A stretch of DNA of 64,000 nt from Avena insularis (lineage: Eukaryota; Streptophyta; Magnoliopsida; Poales; Poaceae): the NCBI GenBank assembly GCA_023614405.1, contig CM042684.1, positions 536,842,682-536,906,681 on the forward strand, in the 5' to 3' direction. Position numbers and translations under genes: made by a program. Shown here one piece after another: positions 10,226-21,445 of the stretch. Numbering within the stretch: the stretch's first letter is position 1; every line of letters begins with the position of its first letter. The notes under the pieces were generated by a model. That model saw only the letters and a list, made by a program, of their open reading frames with translations. It searched no databases and was not told the DNA's origin.

Positions 10226-11590
10226 AGTTTCTAAAACAAAATATGATCACACAAATATCAGTAATACATCTATTGAAATGCTCAAGCAAAGATAATAGTA
10301 TGACAGGTTAAAAGTATTGAAATGTAACCCTAATACATGCTTGGTCATTCCAAACCCTAATTCGGAGAAACCCCCGATTCATATGAGAGGGTACATTTAC
10401 TTCTTCTAATTAACTTGTCATGAAAGTTGATTAACATAGCATGGTTATTATAATGCTATATTGACAACGAGAGGTGGCGGCGCTAGGTCGAGAGCGGGGC
10501 CGGGATGCGTGGGGGTGTGCGTTCGAACCAGCACGACGTGGGCTCGGCGAGGACAGAGGAGGTCAGGGTCGACGGCATAATATTATCTAGAGTAAGAGAG
10601 TAAACATTCAAGTGGACTTGGATTCATACACAAATATACATATTATTCATACAAAAATACACAAATGAAATTAAAACCCTAAGGATGCTTGATCATTTTA
10701 AATGAGTTCCAAGGGGTCCAAACCCTAATTCGAAGAAATCCTGGATGCATATGAGAGGGGTCCAAACCCTAGAGCGCGCGAGGTAGCGGGTTCGCCTTAG
10801 CGTGGTGTGGCCAACCTAAAATGGGCGGCGCCACTACCTAGGGGTCACCGGAGCGACGTTAACGACAATGGCCAGCGGCGACGCTTGCAGAGCAGCGAGG
10901 TGACGACCCTAATCTAATACTAACTATAAAATACACTAAATAACCCTAAACTAAATACACTAAACTACACTAAATAAATAACCCTAAACTAAATAACCCT
11001 AAACTAAATAACCTTAAACTAATAACCCTAAACTAAATAAACCCTAAACTAATAACCCTAAACTAAATAAACCCTAAACTAATACTAGCACTAAACTACT
11101 AATAATACAATAACAAGTAGAAATCTATTGTGAATCCACATATAATAACCCTAAACTAATACTAACCCTAAACTTAATACAATAACAAAATTCTAATAAT
11201 AACTACAATATAACTAATTATAACAAAATTCCAATAACAAACTTAATAATAATACAATATACACACTTAATTATAACTAATTAATAACTACCGACGGTAG
11301 TCGGCCATGGGGTGAGGAGTGGCCTTGCAGACCCAGGCGAGGAGGTCGGCCAGCAGTGGTGGCCTTGCCGGCCAAGGCTCGCCATGAGTGGATCGGAGGC
11401 ACCGCTCGAGAGTTCTTGGCGTGGCGTGCAGTGGTGGCTCATGAGTGGAAGGGGGGGCGGCGACGACACGGACGCGGTGGCGGGCGGCGGACGAGGTGAC
11501 GAAGGTCATGCTCTGCTCCTCCGCCGCGGCTCTCCTCTCTGCGCACTCGATCAATCTGGCTAGGGGAGGGAGGAAGAGGAATGCGCTCGC
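10226..11590. other. CACTA-1 ORF2 leader/intron region
   Basis: Between the ORF2 ATG and its putative promoter. It contains a segment of about 340 bp (roughly 10238-10577) absent from CACTA-2, scattered AAACCCTAA strings, a GC-rich patch near 10780-10910, an AT-rich CCCTAAA-bearing tract, and a GC-rich leader (11281-11560) whose minus-strand open frames look like untranslated exon rather than a conserved protein. Confidence 0.5.
10926..11172. repeat. CCCTAAA-rich imperfect minisatellite
   Basis: A/T/C-only tract of AATAACCCTAAACTA-type units with variable spacing. I count nine exact CCCTAAA heptamers, the plant telomere unit, between 10944 and 11172. They are interspersed with CTAAATA and never in uninterrupted tandem, so this is telomere-like only in motif. 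Confidence 0.75.
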
Positions 11591-11598
11591 ATTTATAC
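11591..11598 (-). promoter_or_regulatory. TATA box of CACTA-1 ORF2
   Basis: GTATAAAT on the minus strand sits immediately inside the palindrome at 11604-11640 and upstream of the GC-rich leader. The same arrangement is seen before tnpD at 14951-14958. Confidence 0.55.
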
Positions 11599-11603
11599 CC
11601 CCC

Positions 11604-11789
11604 CTTTAACACTGGTTTCAGCCAGAAACCGGTGTTAAAGGGGGGGAATTCGTTTCGCGCTCGCCCCCCCTCCCGCTTTAACACCAGTTCCAGCCACGAA
11701 CCGGTGTTAAAGGGGGCGTGTGCGCACGCGAAATGAAATAAATGCGCCCCCCCTTTAACACCGGTTCGTGGCTAGAACCCGTGTTAAAG
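11604..11789. repeat. Internal array of CACTA subterminal palindromes
   Basis: Three palindromes with TTTAACACCGGTTC-like arms, at 11604-11640, 11676-11712 and 11753-11789, separated by C/G homopolymer runs. These are the same units found at the element ends, but here between the two genes. Confidence 0.9.
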
Positions 11790-12839
11790 GGGGGCATTTA
11801 TTTCATGCATTAAAGGGGTGGGGGCATTTGTAATTCAAAAAATAGGATATGAATTTAGAAAATTCATATCTTATTCATTTTAACTCAGAAAAATATGAAT
11901 AATATATCATAATTTTCAGAAAAATAATATCTATCCATTCATGTAAAAACATTTTATATTTACTTTATATGAAAATTTTCAAAATGATTAAAACACTTAC
12001 ATATAAATTTTGATTATTCAATTCAAACAAAAAAAAATTGTCAAATCCTAAAACTTTGAGCATAAGAAATATTAAGCATCTAAAAAGGAATCTAACCCTA
12101 TTTTATTAGAGCAAATCATATTTTATTTTGTATTAACATTTTTGAATTGTTTGGATATTTAAATGCCGCATCTTTTGTATACACTTGAATCTAACCAAGC
12201 CTCGCTCAACTTGCATTGGATTTTTGATAAAATAGCATATTGTGAACCTAAAAATGATTTTTGTAAAAAATTATGAGCATCGTATCATGTACCTGTAGTT
12301 CATATCTGACCCACTTCCTGCCGATTCGGCAGGAATTTGTCTTTTCACCAGAGGTGGACGGAAAGGTTTTAGATCCCCCTGTTGGTACATTGTCCATATA
12401 AGGTGGTCTAGTATTTTTGTAAAATGTGGTGGTGGTTTTTTGAATTAGCCATTTGGTGGTTGCTTCACAAAACCATCCGTTTTTTATGCTCGGAAAATGG
12501 AAAATGCCTTTTTGGTGCGACAAAAAGGAAAACTTCCTCTTGCAACATTGTTTTCCATGCCATGATGCACATGTATGCACAATATGGCCACATTATCACA
12601 AAATATGCCTTGATTCTAGCCATAACATTGGTCATTTGACCCGAAAGCCAAGAAACCTCGAATGAGATAGGTCATTTTGTGAAGGTTTTTTTGAGACATA
12701 ATCAATATACCAAGTTTGAGATTTTTCCTTCTAACTATGTCACATAATATAACACCACGCGAAGGTTTCGCACTGTTTCAATTTTTTTCCCCGTTTTAAA
12801 CTATCGTCAAACTTTGTCGAACAACGGGCATGAAGATTC
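11790..12839. other. AT-rich spacer between the CACTA-1 genes
   Basis: Very AT-rich to about 12196, then mixed sequence. It includes one copy of a 70-bp repeat (12197-12266) whose partner is at 12852-12920, at the broken 3' end of tnpD. Open frames here (for example 12248-12580 minus) show no recognisable domain. Confidence 0.5.
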
Positions 12840-12920
12840 TTAGCTCGGGGCCAAGCCTCGCTCAACTTGCATTGGATTTTTGATAAAATAGCATATTGTG
12901 AACCTAAAAATGATTTTTGT
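12197..12920. repeat. Pair of 70-bp direct repeats, 655 bp apart
   Basis: The sequence from CAAGCCTCGCTCAACTTGC to GATTTTTGTAA occurs at 12197-12266 and, nearly or fully identical, at 12852-12920. The second copy is joined directly to the tnpD coding sequence. Confidence 0.9.
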
Positions 12921-14732
12921 AAGCCCATACACTCCTAGGAAGCCTAGTAGGTTCACGCAAACATTCTTCGTCACGTGCATCACGTCGATTGAAGAGCGGA
13001 CCTCTAAGACTTTCCAATAGGGTAGGTCCCAAAATATAGATTGCTTCTTCCACATGGGCGCGTGTCCGGCATTGTCATTCGGAACAGATAGACTGCCAGG
13101 ACCTTTTCCAAAGATTACTTCTTGGTCCTTGACCATACCAAATACCTCCTCACCGGTACGGAGGACAGGCTTCCTCCGGGGTTCTGCCAGACATTTGAAA
13201 TGCTTGCCTTTCTTTCTTACTGGATGCAGGTTCGGAAGAAATCGACGATACCCTAGGTACACAGCCTTCTTACATTTATCCAAATATACACTTTCGGTCT
13301 CATCTAAAAAGTGTGTGCATGCATTGTATCCCTTGTTTGTCTGCCCTAAAATGTTACTAAGAGCAGGCCAATCATTGATGGTTATGAAAAGCAATGCTCG
13401 TAGGTCAAATGGCTCCCCTTTGTGCTCATCCCACATACATACACCTGGTTTGGCCCACAGTTGTAAAAGTTCTTCAACTAATGGCCTTAGGTACACATCA
13501 ATGTCGTTTCCGGGTTGCCTCGGGCCTTGGATGAGCACTGGCATCATAATGAACTTCCTCTTCATACACAACCAAGGAGGAAGGTTATAGATACATAGAG
13601 TCACATGCCAGGTGATGTGACTGTAGCTCTGCTCACCAAAAGGATTCATGCCATCTGTACTTAGACCAAACCTTAAGTTCCTTGCATCACGTGCGAAGTC
13701 CGGGTACTCTCGCTCGACTTTTCTCCACTATGACCCATCGGCGGGGTGTCTCAACATCGCGTCTTTCTTACGGTCTTCCATGTGCCATCGCAACAACTTG
13801 GCATGCTCTTTATTTCTGAAGAGACGTTTTAACCGTGGTATTATAGGAGCATACCACATAACCTTGGCGGGAACCTTCTTCCTAGGGGCCTCGCCCTCAA
13901 CATCGCCAGGATCGTCTCGTCTGATCTTATACCGCAGTGCAGTGTATACCGGGCGTGCATCCAAATTCTCGTACTTCTCACCGCGGTAGAGGATGCAGTC
14001 ATTAATGCAGGCATGTATCTTCTGCACGTCTAATCCTAGAGGGCAGACAACCTTCTTTGCTTGGTATGTACTGTCGGGCAACTCATTATTTCTTGGAAGA
14101 AGATTCTTCATTTTTACCAACAACTTTGAAAATGCGCTGTCAGTCACACCATTCTCTGCCTTCCATTGCAGCAAATCTAGTGTGGTACCTAGATTTTTGT
14201 GGCCATCTTCGCAAGTTGGATACAACAATCTTTTGTGATCCTTTAACATCTGCTCCAGCTTCTCCTTCTCCTTTTCAGTTTCATATTCTTCCTTTGCATC
14301 AGTAATGGCCTGACCAAGATCGTCATCAGCGGGCCCATCTGCTGCCTCTTGATCTTCATTATCTACCCCCGTTGCAGTATCATCATATTCAGGATACATA
14401 TTATGATAGTTGTCATCATCCTCTTCTTCTTCGTTGTCTTCCATCACAACCCCTTTTTCTCCGTGCTTGGTCCAACAATTATAGCTGGGCATGAAACTGG
14501 ATCGAAGCAGGTGGGCGTGAATGGTTCTGGTATTTGAGTAGTCTTTCTTGTTCTGACAGTGAACACACAGACAACACATAAAACCATTGTGACCATGGTT
14601 TGCATTAGCCACAACGATGAAATTTTGGAGGCCCGTAATGTACTCGGAAGTGCAGCGGTCACCGTACATCCATTGCCGGTACATTTGCATTAATATATAG
14701 TATATATCAAAAATTAATAGGGATATGCCCAT
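12840..14732 (-). pseudogene. tnpD: CACTA-1 tnpD: tnp2-family transposase, truncated
   Basis: The minus-strand frame begins near 14732. Its first 100 residues match the transposase-associated domain (MYRQWMYGDR, then a Cys/His-rich part with C-L-C-VHC). An acidic stretch of E and D follows, then the tnp2 transposase block (MWYAPIIPRLKRLF, later RPLVEELLQLW, VCMWDEHKGEPFDLRALL and SSIDVMHVTKNVCVNLLGFLGVYG). In En/Spm-type elements this protein binds the termini and cuts the DNA. A TAG at 13725-13727 interrupts the frame between GS and WRKVEREYP. After VYG (about 12920) the sequence switches into a noncoding 70-bp repeat, so the second half of the transposase is lost. Confidence 0.85.
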
Positions 14733-14950
14733 TTATATATATAGTACATCAATGACACATGAAAGGATAGTTGCCGACCTCGACCGAGAAGGAAAGAGCA
14801 ACGAGAAAACTTAGTTTGAGCTCTCGGGCTTTTCACCGAACACCTCTTATGCATACAAAAAAAACACAAACTAGCACACTTCACACCCTCTTGCTAGGCT
14901 CCAAAATGAGATAATGAAAAAATGGAAGAGTGGGGTGTGGGCTGCGGTGT

Positions 14951-14958
14951 CTTATATA
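14951..14958 (-). promoter_or_regulatory. TATA box of CACTA-1 tnpD
   Basis: TATATAAG on the minus strand lies directly inside the palindrome at 14968-15004 and about 220 bases upstream of the tnpD frame. A leader of 14733-14950 has no other gene. Confidence 0.6.
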
Positions 14959-14967
14959 GCCTCCCCC

Positions 14968-15131
14968 CTTTAACACCGGTTCAAGCCACGAACCGGTGTT
15001 AAAGGGGGGCTGCGTGGGCCACTGGTGCAGGGGCCTTTAACACTAGTTCGTGCCACGAACCGGTGTTAAAGGGGGGCTCCTTTTTGCTGCACGGGCCATG
15101 CTGGTACGACCCCCCCTTTAACACCGGTTCG
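14968..15131. repeat. CACTA-1 right-side subterminal palindromes, cut short
   Basis: Two palindromes at 14968-15004 and 15035-15071, plus the first arm of a third at 15116-15131. The second arm and the expected terminus are missing, which marks the truncation point. Confidence 0.85.
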
Positions 15132-15329
15132 TAGAAGAACATATCCCTATAACTCGGCGTATTGCCCTTATAGTGATTTATAGCAGGAGTAGGATTCCGC
15201 CACCATTGTGGGATCTGACCTGGGTAAGCTGTGTTACCTCGTACCCGTCAACCGTCCGCCTTACCCCACATCTCTAAACACGCACTGCGAGGACCCCTCC
15301 ATGGCGTACTCGTCGGCAATACCACGACA
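15132..15329 (-). mobile_element. Gypsy-type LTR fragment
   Basis: Read on the minus strand it begins TGTCGTGGTATTGCCGACG at 15329 and runs through GGGTACGAGGTAACACAGC and a CTACTCCTGCTATAAAT stretch, the style of the first 200 bases of several Triticeae Gypsy LTRs. It directly abuts the Copia-1 LTR on the right and the cut CACTA-1 on the left. Confidence 0.5.
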
Positions 15330-16393
15330 ACTCTCATTAAATAAAACTCTTTTATTTATTTAGAATTTTGTCAACTACTTTAATGACAAACATTCACATA
15401 TAACCCCTTGATAGAATTCTATTTCACATGCATAACCACTTTATGCACTTTCACCCGAAAACCTGTTTCGGTACCTAGTGAAATAAATTCCTCCTCTTGT
15501 TATTCTTTCCGGCATGAAACTTTTGCTCCAATTGGATGTCGGTGTCTCTTAAGTGTGTCACCCTACGGTTCTTGAATAATGCGGGCATGATCGAGACTCC
15601 TCTCGGATCAATACTCAGAAGCGGGATCTGGAGACCCATACCTACTCCCACACATTCAACAATGACTTTCTTGTGATCGTCGGAACCTTTTTACGCTAGT
15701 ATCTTGATCCCTTTGTTTCACGATATATTACATGTCCGAGATTCGATCATCGGTATCTCCATACCTAGTTTGATCTCGTTACTAACATGCACTCTTTTCT
15801 CGTTCCCGTGATATAACATTCTAGTGATCAAATCACTTGCTTGCAAGCTAATCAATGTGATATCACCGAGAGGGCCAGAGTATATCTATCCGTCATCGGG
15901 ATGAACAAATTCCACTCTCGATCCATGGGCCTCAACATAACACTTTATTAGTTCTGAACCCATCTTTATAATCACCCTGTTACGGTGTGATGTTTGATGT
16001 TATCAAGAAACTCTTACGGTGTTAGTGATTTACATGATCTCATGGTCTAAGGATTAGGATTACTTCGTAAGTTGTTATAGCAATATAAACTCAATGACTT
16101 TGATCGTAATGCTATACTTTGGATGAATGTTCATCACACCATTACATTAATGTTGTGATCCCGTTATTAACAACATCCAATGTCCATGATCAGGAAACCT
16201 TGATCATCTTGTTAATCAACGAGCTAGTTTATGAGAGAGGCATAACTAGGAAATTTCTATTTGTTTATTAAACACACATGTATTAACGTTTCTGTATTAA
16301 TACAATTATAGCATGCAAAATAAACATCTATCATATACTTGGAATATACATAATAAACACTTTATTATTGCCTCTTAGGGCATATTCCCTTCA
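15330..16393 (-). repeat. Copia-1 3' LTR, truncated
   Basis: It aligns with 22037-23100 of the other LTR, starting at the ATTAAATAAAACTC string. The outer third, including the TATA region, is absent. Confidence 0.9.
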
Positions 16394-16404
16394 GTCTCCC
16401 ACTT
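16394..16404 (-). other. Copia-1 polypurine tract
   Basis: The minus strand reads AGTGGGAGAC immediately before the LTR start TGAAGGG, the usual plus-strand primer of this Copia lineage. Confidence 0.8.
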
Positions 16405-16458
16405 GCACTAGAGACAATAATCTAGTTACATAGTGATGAATCTAACACCCATGGAGTT

Positions 16459-19400
16459 CTAGTGTTGATCATGTTTTGCTCTAGGGAGAGTTTTAGTCAA
16501 CGGATCTGCTACATTGAGATCCGTGTGTACTTTACAAATCTTTATATCTCCATCCTTGACATGATCATGGATGGAGTGAAAACGACGCTTAATATGCTTG
16601 GAATTCTTGTTAGACCTTGGTTCTTTGGCATTGGACATGGAACCATTGTTGTCACAATAGATCACCATTGGGTACAACACGCTTGCAACCACACCTAGTT
16701 CGGATATGAACTCCTTCATCCAAACCGCTTCCTGAGCCGCTTCCGATGCAGTAACATATTCGGCCTCCGTTGTTGATCCCGCCACCACATGTTGTTTGGA
16801 ACTCCTCCAACTAACCGCTCCGCCATTCATGAGAAATACGTATCCGGATTGAGACTTAGAGTCATCCGGGTCAGTGTCAAAGCTGGTGTCGACATAACAC
16901 TTAGAGACGAGCTCTTCTTCACCTCCCTACACAAGAAACCTATCCTTAGTTCTTCGTAAGTACTTAAGGATATTCTTGACCGCTATCCAGTGTTCCGTAC
17001 CTGGATCCGATTGGTACCTACTAGTCAAACTAATAGCATGTGCCACATCCGGTCTTGTACATAGCATGGCGTACATTATAGAGCCTATGGCTGAAGCATA
17101 GGGTACTTTGTCCATTATCTCTCTTTCTTCCGCCGTAGCCGGACTTTGAGTCTTACTCAATGTCTTGCCTTGCAACATAGGTAAGAACCCCTTCTTACTT
17201 CCGTCCATTTTAAACTTCTTTAAAATCTTATCAAGGTATGTACTTTGCGATAGCCCTATTAGACGCCTAGATCTATCTCTATAGATCTTTATGGCTAATA
17301 TGTATGACGCTTCACCTAGGTCCTTCATTGAAAATTTGCTATTTAGATAACTTTTAACACCTTTTAAAAGATCTATATCATTTCTGATCAAAAATATGTC
17401 ATCCACATATAATATCAGAAATGCCACATTGCTCCCACTCACTTTCTTGTAAATACAAGCTTCTCCATAAGTTTGGACAAATCCAAACTCTTTGATCACC
17501 TCATCAAAGCGGAGATTCCAACTTCGTGATGCTTGTTTCAATCCATAGATGGATCGCTGAAGCTTGCACACCTTGTTAGCATCCTTAGGATCGACAAAAC
17601 CTTTTAGTTGTATCATATACAACTCTTCTTCAATATTACCATTGAGAAACGCGGTTTGACATCCATCTGCCATATCTCATAATCGAAATATGAAGCAATT
17701 GCTAACATAATCCTAACTGACTTTACATCGCTACGGGAGAGAATGTCTCATCGTAGTCAACTCCTTGAATTTGTCGAAACCCCTTTGCGACAAGTCGAGA
17801 TTTATAGACGGTCACATTACCATCAGCATCAGTTTTCCTTTTGAAAATCCATTTGTTCTCCACGGCCTTTCGGTCATGAGGTAATTCCACCAAGTTCCAA
17901 ACTTGATTTTCATACATGGATTCCATCTCGGATTTCATGGCTTTTAACCATTTGTTGGAATCCGGGATCATCATTGCTTGTTCATACGTCGCAGGGTCAT
18001 CAATTTCATTAACCATGAAATTCATAACAGGGTTTCCGTACAGCTCGGGAGCTGCACGCACCCTTCTAGACCTCCGAGGTTCGGTAGTACTCTCTTTCGG
18101 AGTTTCATGATCATTATCATTAGTTCCCTCTTCAACAGGTGAAGCCAACTCCGGAACAACTTCCGGCGCTGTGCTACTCGCCATATTTTGAAGAGAAGGT
18201 TCAATAACCTCTTCGAGTTATACCTTCCGACTACTCACACCTTTTGCGAGAAACTCTTTCTCTAGAAAGGATCCATTCTTGGCAATAAAAACCTTGCCCT
18301 CGGATTTGTGATAGAAGGAATACCCAATAGTTTCCTTACGGTATCCTATGAAGATGCATTTTTCCGCTTTGGCTTCGAGTTTATCCGGTTGAAGTTTCTT
18401 CACATAAACATCGCATCCCCAAACTTTAAGAAATGACAGCTTAGGTTTGTTTCCAAACCACAATTCATACGGTGTCTTTTCAACGGATTTAGATGGTGCC
18501 CGATTTAAAGTGAATGCAGCAGTTTCTAGTGCATAACCCCAAAATGACAACGGCAAGTCCGTCAGAGACATCATAGATTGAACCATATCCAATAAAGTAC
18601 GATTACGACATTCCAACACACCATTTCGCTATGGTGTTCCGGCAGGTGTGAGTTGTGAAACAATTCCACACTCTTTCATGTGAGTGCTAAACTCGTAACT
18701 TAGATACTCACCTCCACGGTCGGACCGTAGAAATTTGATATTTGTATTACGATGATTTTCCACTTCATTCTGAAATTCCTTGAACTTTTCAAAGGTTTCA
18801 GACTTGTGTTTCATCAAGTAGATATAACCGTATCTACTCAAATCATCCGTGAAAGTAACAAAATAACGATATCCACCTCGCGCCGACACACTCATTGGAC
18901 CACATACATCAGAATGTATGATTTCCAATAAATCTGTCGCCCGTTCCATTGAACCGAAAAATGGCGTTCTAGTCATCTTGCCCATAAGGCATGGCTCACA
19001 TGTATCAAATGATTCAAAATCAAGTGATTCCAAAATTCCATCCGAATGGAGCTTCTTCATGCGTTTAACGCCAATATGACCTAGACGGCAATGCCACATA
19101 TATGCGGATATATCATCATTAAGTTTAATCCTTTTAGCATCAACATTATGAATATGTGTAAGATCAAATAGAAATAAACCATTCAGCATCGGTCGATGAC
19201 CATAAAAGATTTCATTCATATAAATAGAACAACCATTGTTCTCATATTTAAATGAATAACCACTTCGCATCAAACACGATCCAGATACAATGTTCATGCT
19301 TAGTGCAGGCACCAGATAACAATTATTCAAGTTTATAACTAATCTCGACGACAAATGGAGAGGTAGCGTTCCGACGGTGATCACATCAACGCTTGATCCA

Positions 19401-20395
19401 TTGCTGACACGCATCTTGACCTCACCCCTTGCTAGCGGTCGCTTGTTCCGCAGCCCCTGATTCGATTTACAAATATTAGCAACTGAACCGGTATCAAATA
19501 CCCAGGTGCTACTGCGAGCACTAGTAAAGTACACATCAATGACATGTATATCATATATACCTTTGTTTGCCTTGCCGGCCTTCTTGTCTGCCAAAGACTT
19601 GGGGAAGTTGCGCTTCCAGTGGCCAGTCCCCTTACAATAGTAGCACTCGGTATCAGACTTAGGTCCAACTCAGGGTTTCTTTTCAGGCACGGCAACCGAC
19701 TTGCTGCCCTTACTTCCCTTCCGTTTTACCTTCTTGTCTTTCTTGAAAGCAGTGTTCCTATTGATCATTAACACTTGATGTTCCTTTTTGATCTCCACTT
19801 CTGCAGTTTTAAGCATTGACAGAAGCTGTTGGAGAGACTTCTTCATGCCTTGCATATTATAGTTCATCACAAAGCTCTTATAGCTAGGTGGCAGAGACTG
19901 CAGAACACGATGGATGCCTAAGTCAATGGGAATCGATATTCCCAAAGACACAAGCTTATCGGCGTAACCCGACATCGTGAGTACATGCTCACTTACGTAG
20001 CTGTGCTCTTCCATCATGCAGCTAAAGAACTTTTCTGAAGCATTGTAGCTCTCTACAGCAGCATGTCTATCAAAAATCATTTTCAACTTACCCGTTGTAT
20101 CAAATGCATTGCCGTTTTCGAAACGCTTTCGAAGTTCTGTCTCTAGCCCATACAATATGCCGCAATGAACTAAGTTGTGGTCCTCCTGATGAGTCTGATA
20201 GACATTCTTCTCCTCGTCAAGGGCATCCTCAAAAGGTGGGGGGCCTAGCGGCGCTTCTAGCACAAATTGCCTTTGTGCAGCAGAGAGGAGAATCCTCAAA
20301 TTCATGGCCCATTTGGTAAAGTTGCTACCGTTTGTTGCAAGTTTCTCTGTCTCCATGAACACATTGAAATTAAAAGCAGGTGGTGCCATATACAA
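16459..20395 (-). pseudogene. Copia-1 gag-pol polyprotein, degenerate
   Basis: The domains run in Copia order. Gag occupies 20395-19670. Its zinc knuckle (near 19640) is CYYCKGTGHWKRNF, in which the final Cys of C-X2-C-X4-H-X4-C is Phe. Protease shows VFDTGS. Integrase has HCRLGH, CEPC, HSDVCGP and SDRGGEY. Reverse transcriptase has LYVDDIFLI near 17430, and RNase H has TEAEY and DNNG before the stop at 16459. The copy is dead. In-frame stops occur at about 19668, 18629 (TAG where CAG is expected in TPAGTPQRNG), 18218 and 16927, and two single-base deletions fall near 17725 and 17660. The gene lies between the polypurine tract and the leader. Confidence 0.9.
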
Positions 20396-21430
20396 TAGGA
20401 TTTGTAAAGTTTAGACTAAGTTTATGATAGATTGAGTTCAACTAATCCACATTACGAATGAAATCCCACTCAAAAACGACATCCCTCGTGTCTTTTTGGT
20501 GATTACATGAACCAAATCCACTACACCAAGTCCGATCATCACGTGAGTCGGTGTAGTTTCAAAGGCGAGCATCAAATGGGCATCGTATCTACTATATGAC
20601 TCATGCTTAACCTTTCGGTCCGTGTTCTGAGGCCATGTCTGTACATGCTAGGATCGCCAAGTAAGAACCTTAGTATTCGCGTGTGTAACTGTCTTACACC
20701 CGAAATATGGTCGTGGATCGAAGAACACCCGATCATCACGTGATGTCTTAGAGCGACGAAAACATAATCGGTGCATACTAAAGGAAGAACAAATTCTTAT
20801 CTTGATATTTAAATGAGGGATCATCTTATTATGCTAATAAAACGCCAAACAAGCAATATAAGATGCTATCAAACATCACATGTTTATTAGTGGAATGATG
20901 TGCTTCCCGCATATGATCTCTATCATGTGCATCGTTGTATGATCACTATCATACCTTTATGTGCAAGGCCAAGGTCTATGGAACTTACACGTTATGTTTG
21001 TTGTAAGAGTATCATCTCATACTTCTACTTACAACATCACCATATCATAACACTAGCCCAGCAACAATCTAAACTAGACGCCTCTAATTTATCCATTGCA
21101 AATTTTACGTGGCTTAGGGCTTTCGAAGATAGAACCGTTCATACCTACGAACATGAACCACAACGAGGATAACCAAATTGTTGACAACTCGTTGCAAAAT
21201 AGATATTGACTATAGTAGGAGAGACAGATACCCGCTAGCCACTTATGCAAACTAGTTGCATGTCAAGCGTGGAACATGTCTCATGTGCTAGGACATGTAA
21301 AGTTTGTCCGGGCCGCTTCATCCCACTATGCCACCAATATCCAAAATTACAACTAAGGAGCAACAACATGATCATCATCGCCCACATAATCATATGTGTA
21401 CTACCCGTGTAAAGCATCCATGCATAGATC
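20396..21430 (-). other. Copia-1 leader (5' UTR)
   Basis: Noncoding region between the primer site and gag. It shares recognisable blocks with the Copia-2 leader (24360-25430), such as the TTACATGAACCAA...TCCGATCATCA and GTAGTTTCAAAGGCGA stretches. No gene is seen. Confidence 0.7.
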
Positions 21431-21444
21431 TGGCTCTGATACCA
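21431..21444 (-). other. Copia-1 primer-binding site
   Basis: The minus strand reads TGGTATCAGAGCCA, complementary to the 3' end of initiator Met tRNA, one base inside the LTR end CCCTACA. Confidence 0.9.
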
Positions 21445-21445
21445 C

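Larger units (their letters stand above)
5975..15131 (-). mobile_element. CACTA-1: large CACTA (En/Spm) transposon, right end missing
   Basis: The left terminus CACTAGTGCAG is at 5975, and subterminal palindromes with TTTAACACCGGTTC arms follow. Two gene blocks lie on the minus strand: ORF2 with PTTA/En/Spm-like and Ulp1-protease parts (6474-10225), and tnpD (12840-14732). Each is preceded, on its upstream side, by a TATA box and an array of the same palindromes. No inverted copy of the terminus is found on the right, where sequence stops in mid-palindrome at 15131 next to an unrelated LTR scrap. The internal palindrome array at 11604-11789 could mean two joined elements rather than one. Both genes carry nonsense mutations. 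Confidence 0.8.

Noticed and set aside
10926..11172. Interstitial telomere
   Set aside because: CCCTAAA units are never in uninterrupted tandem and the tract lies inside a CACTA element.
11281..11563. Overlapping frames of 62-88 codons on both strands
   Set aside because: GC-rich leader sequence between the TATA box and the ORF2 ATG; no domain, and both strands are open because of composition.
21431..21444. tRNA gene (also 25434, 40690, 49157)
   Set aside because: Only 12-18 bases match tRNA 3' ends and they sit next to LTRs, so they are primer-binding sites.
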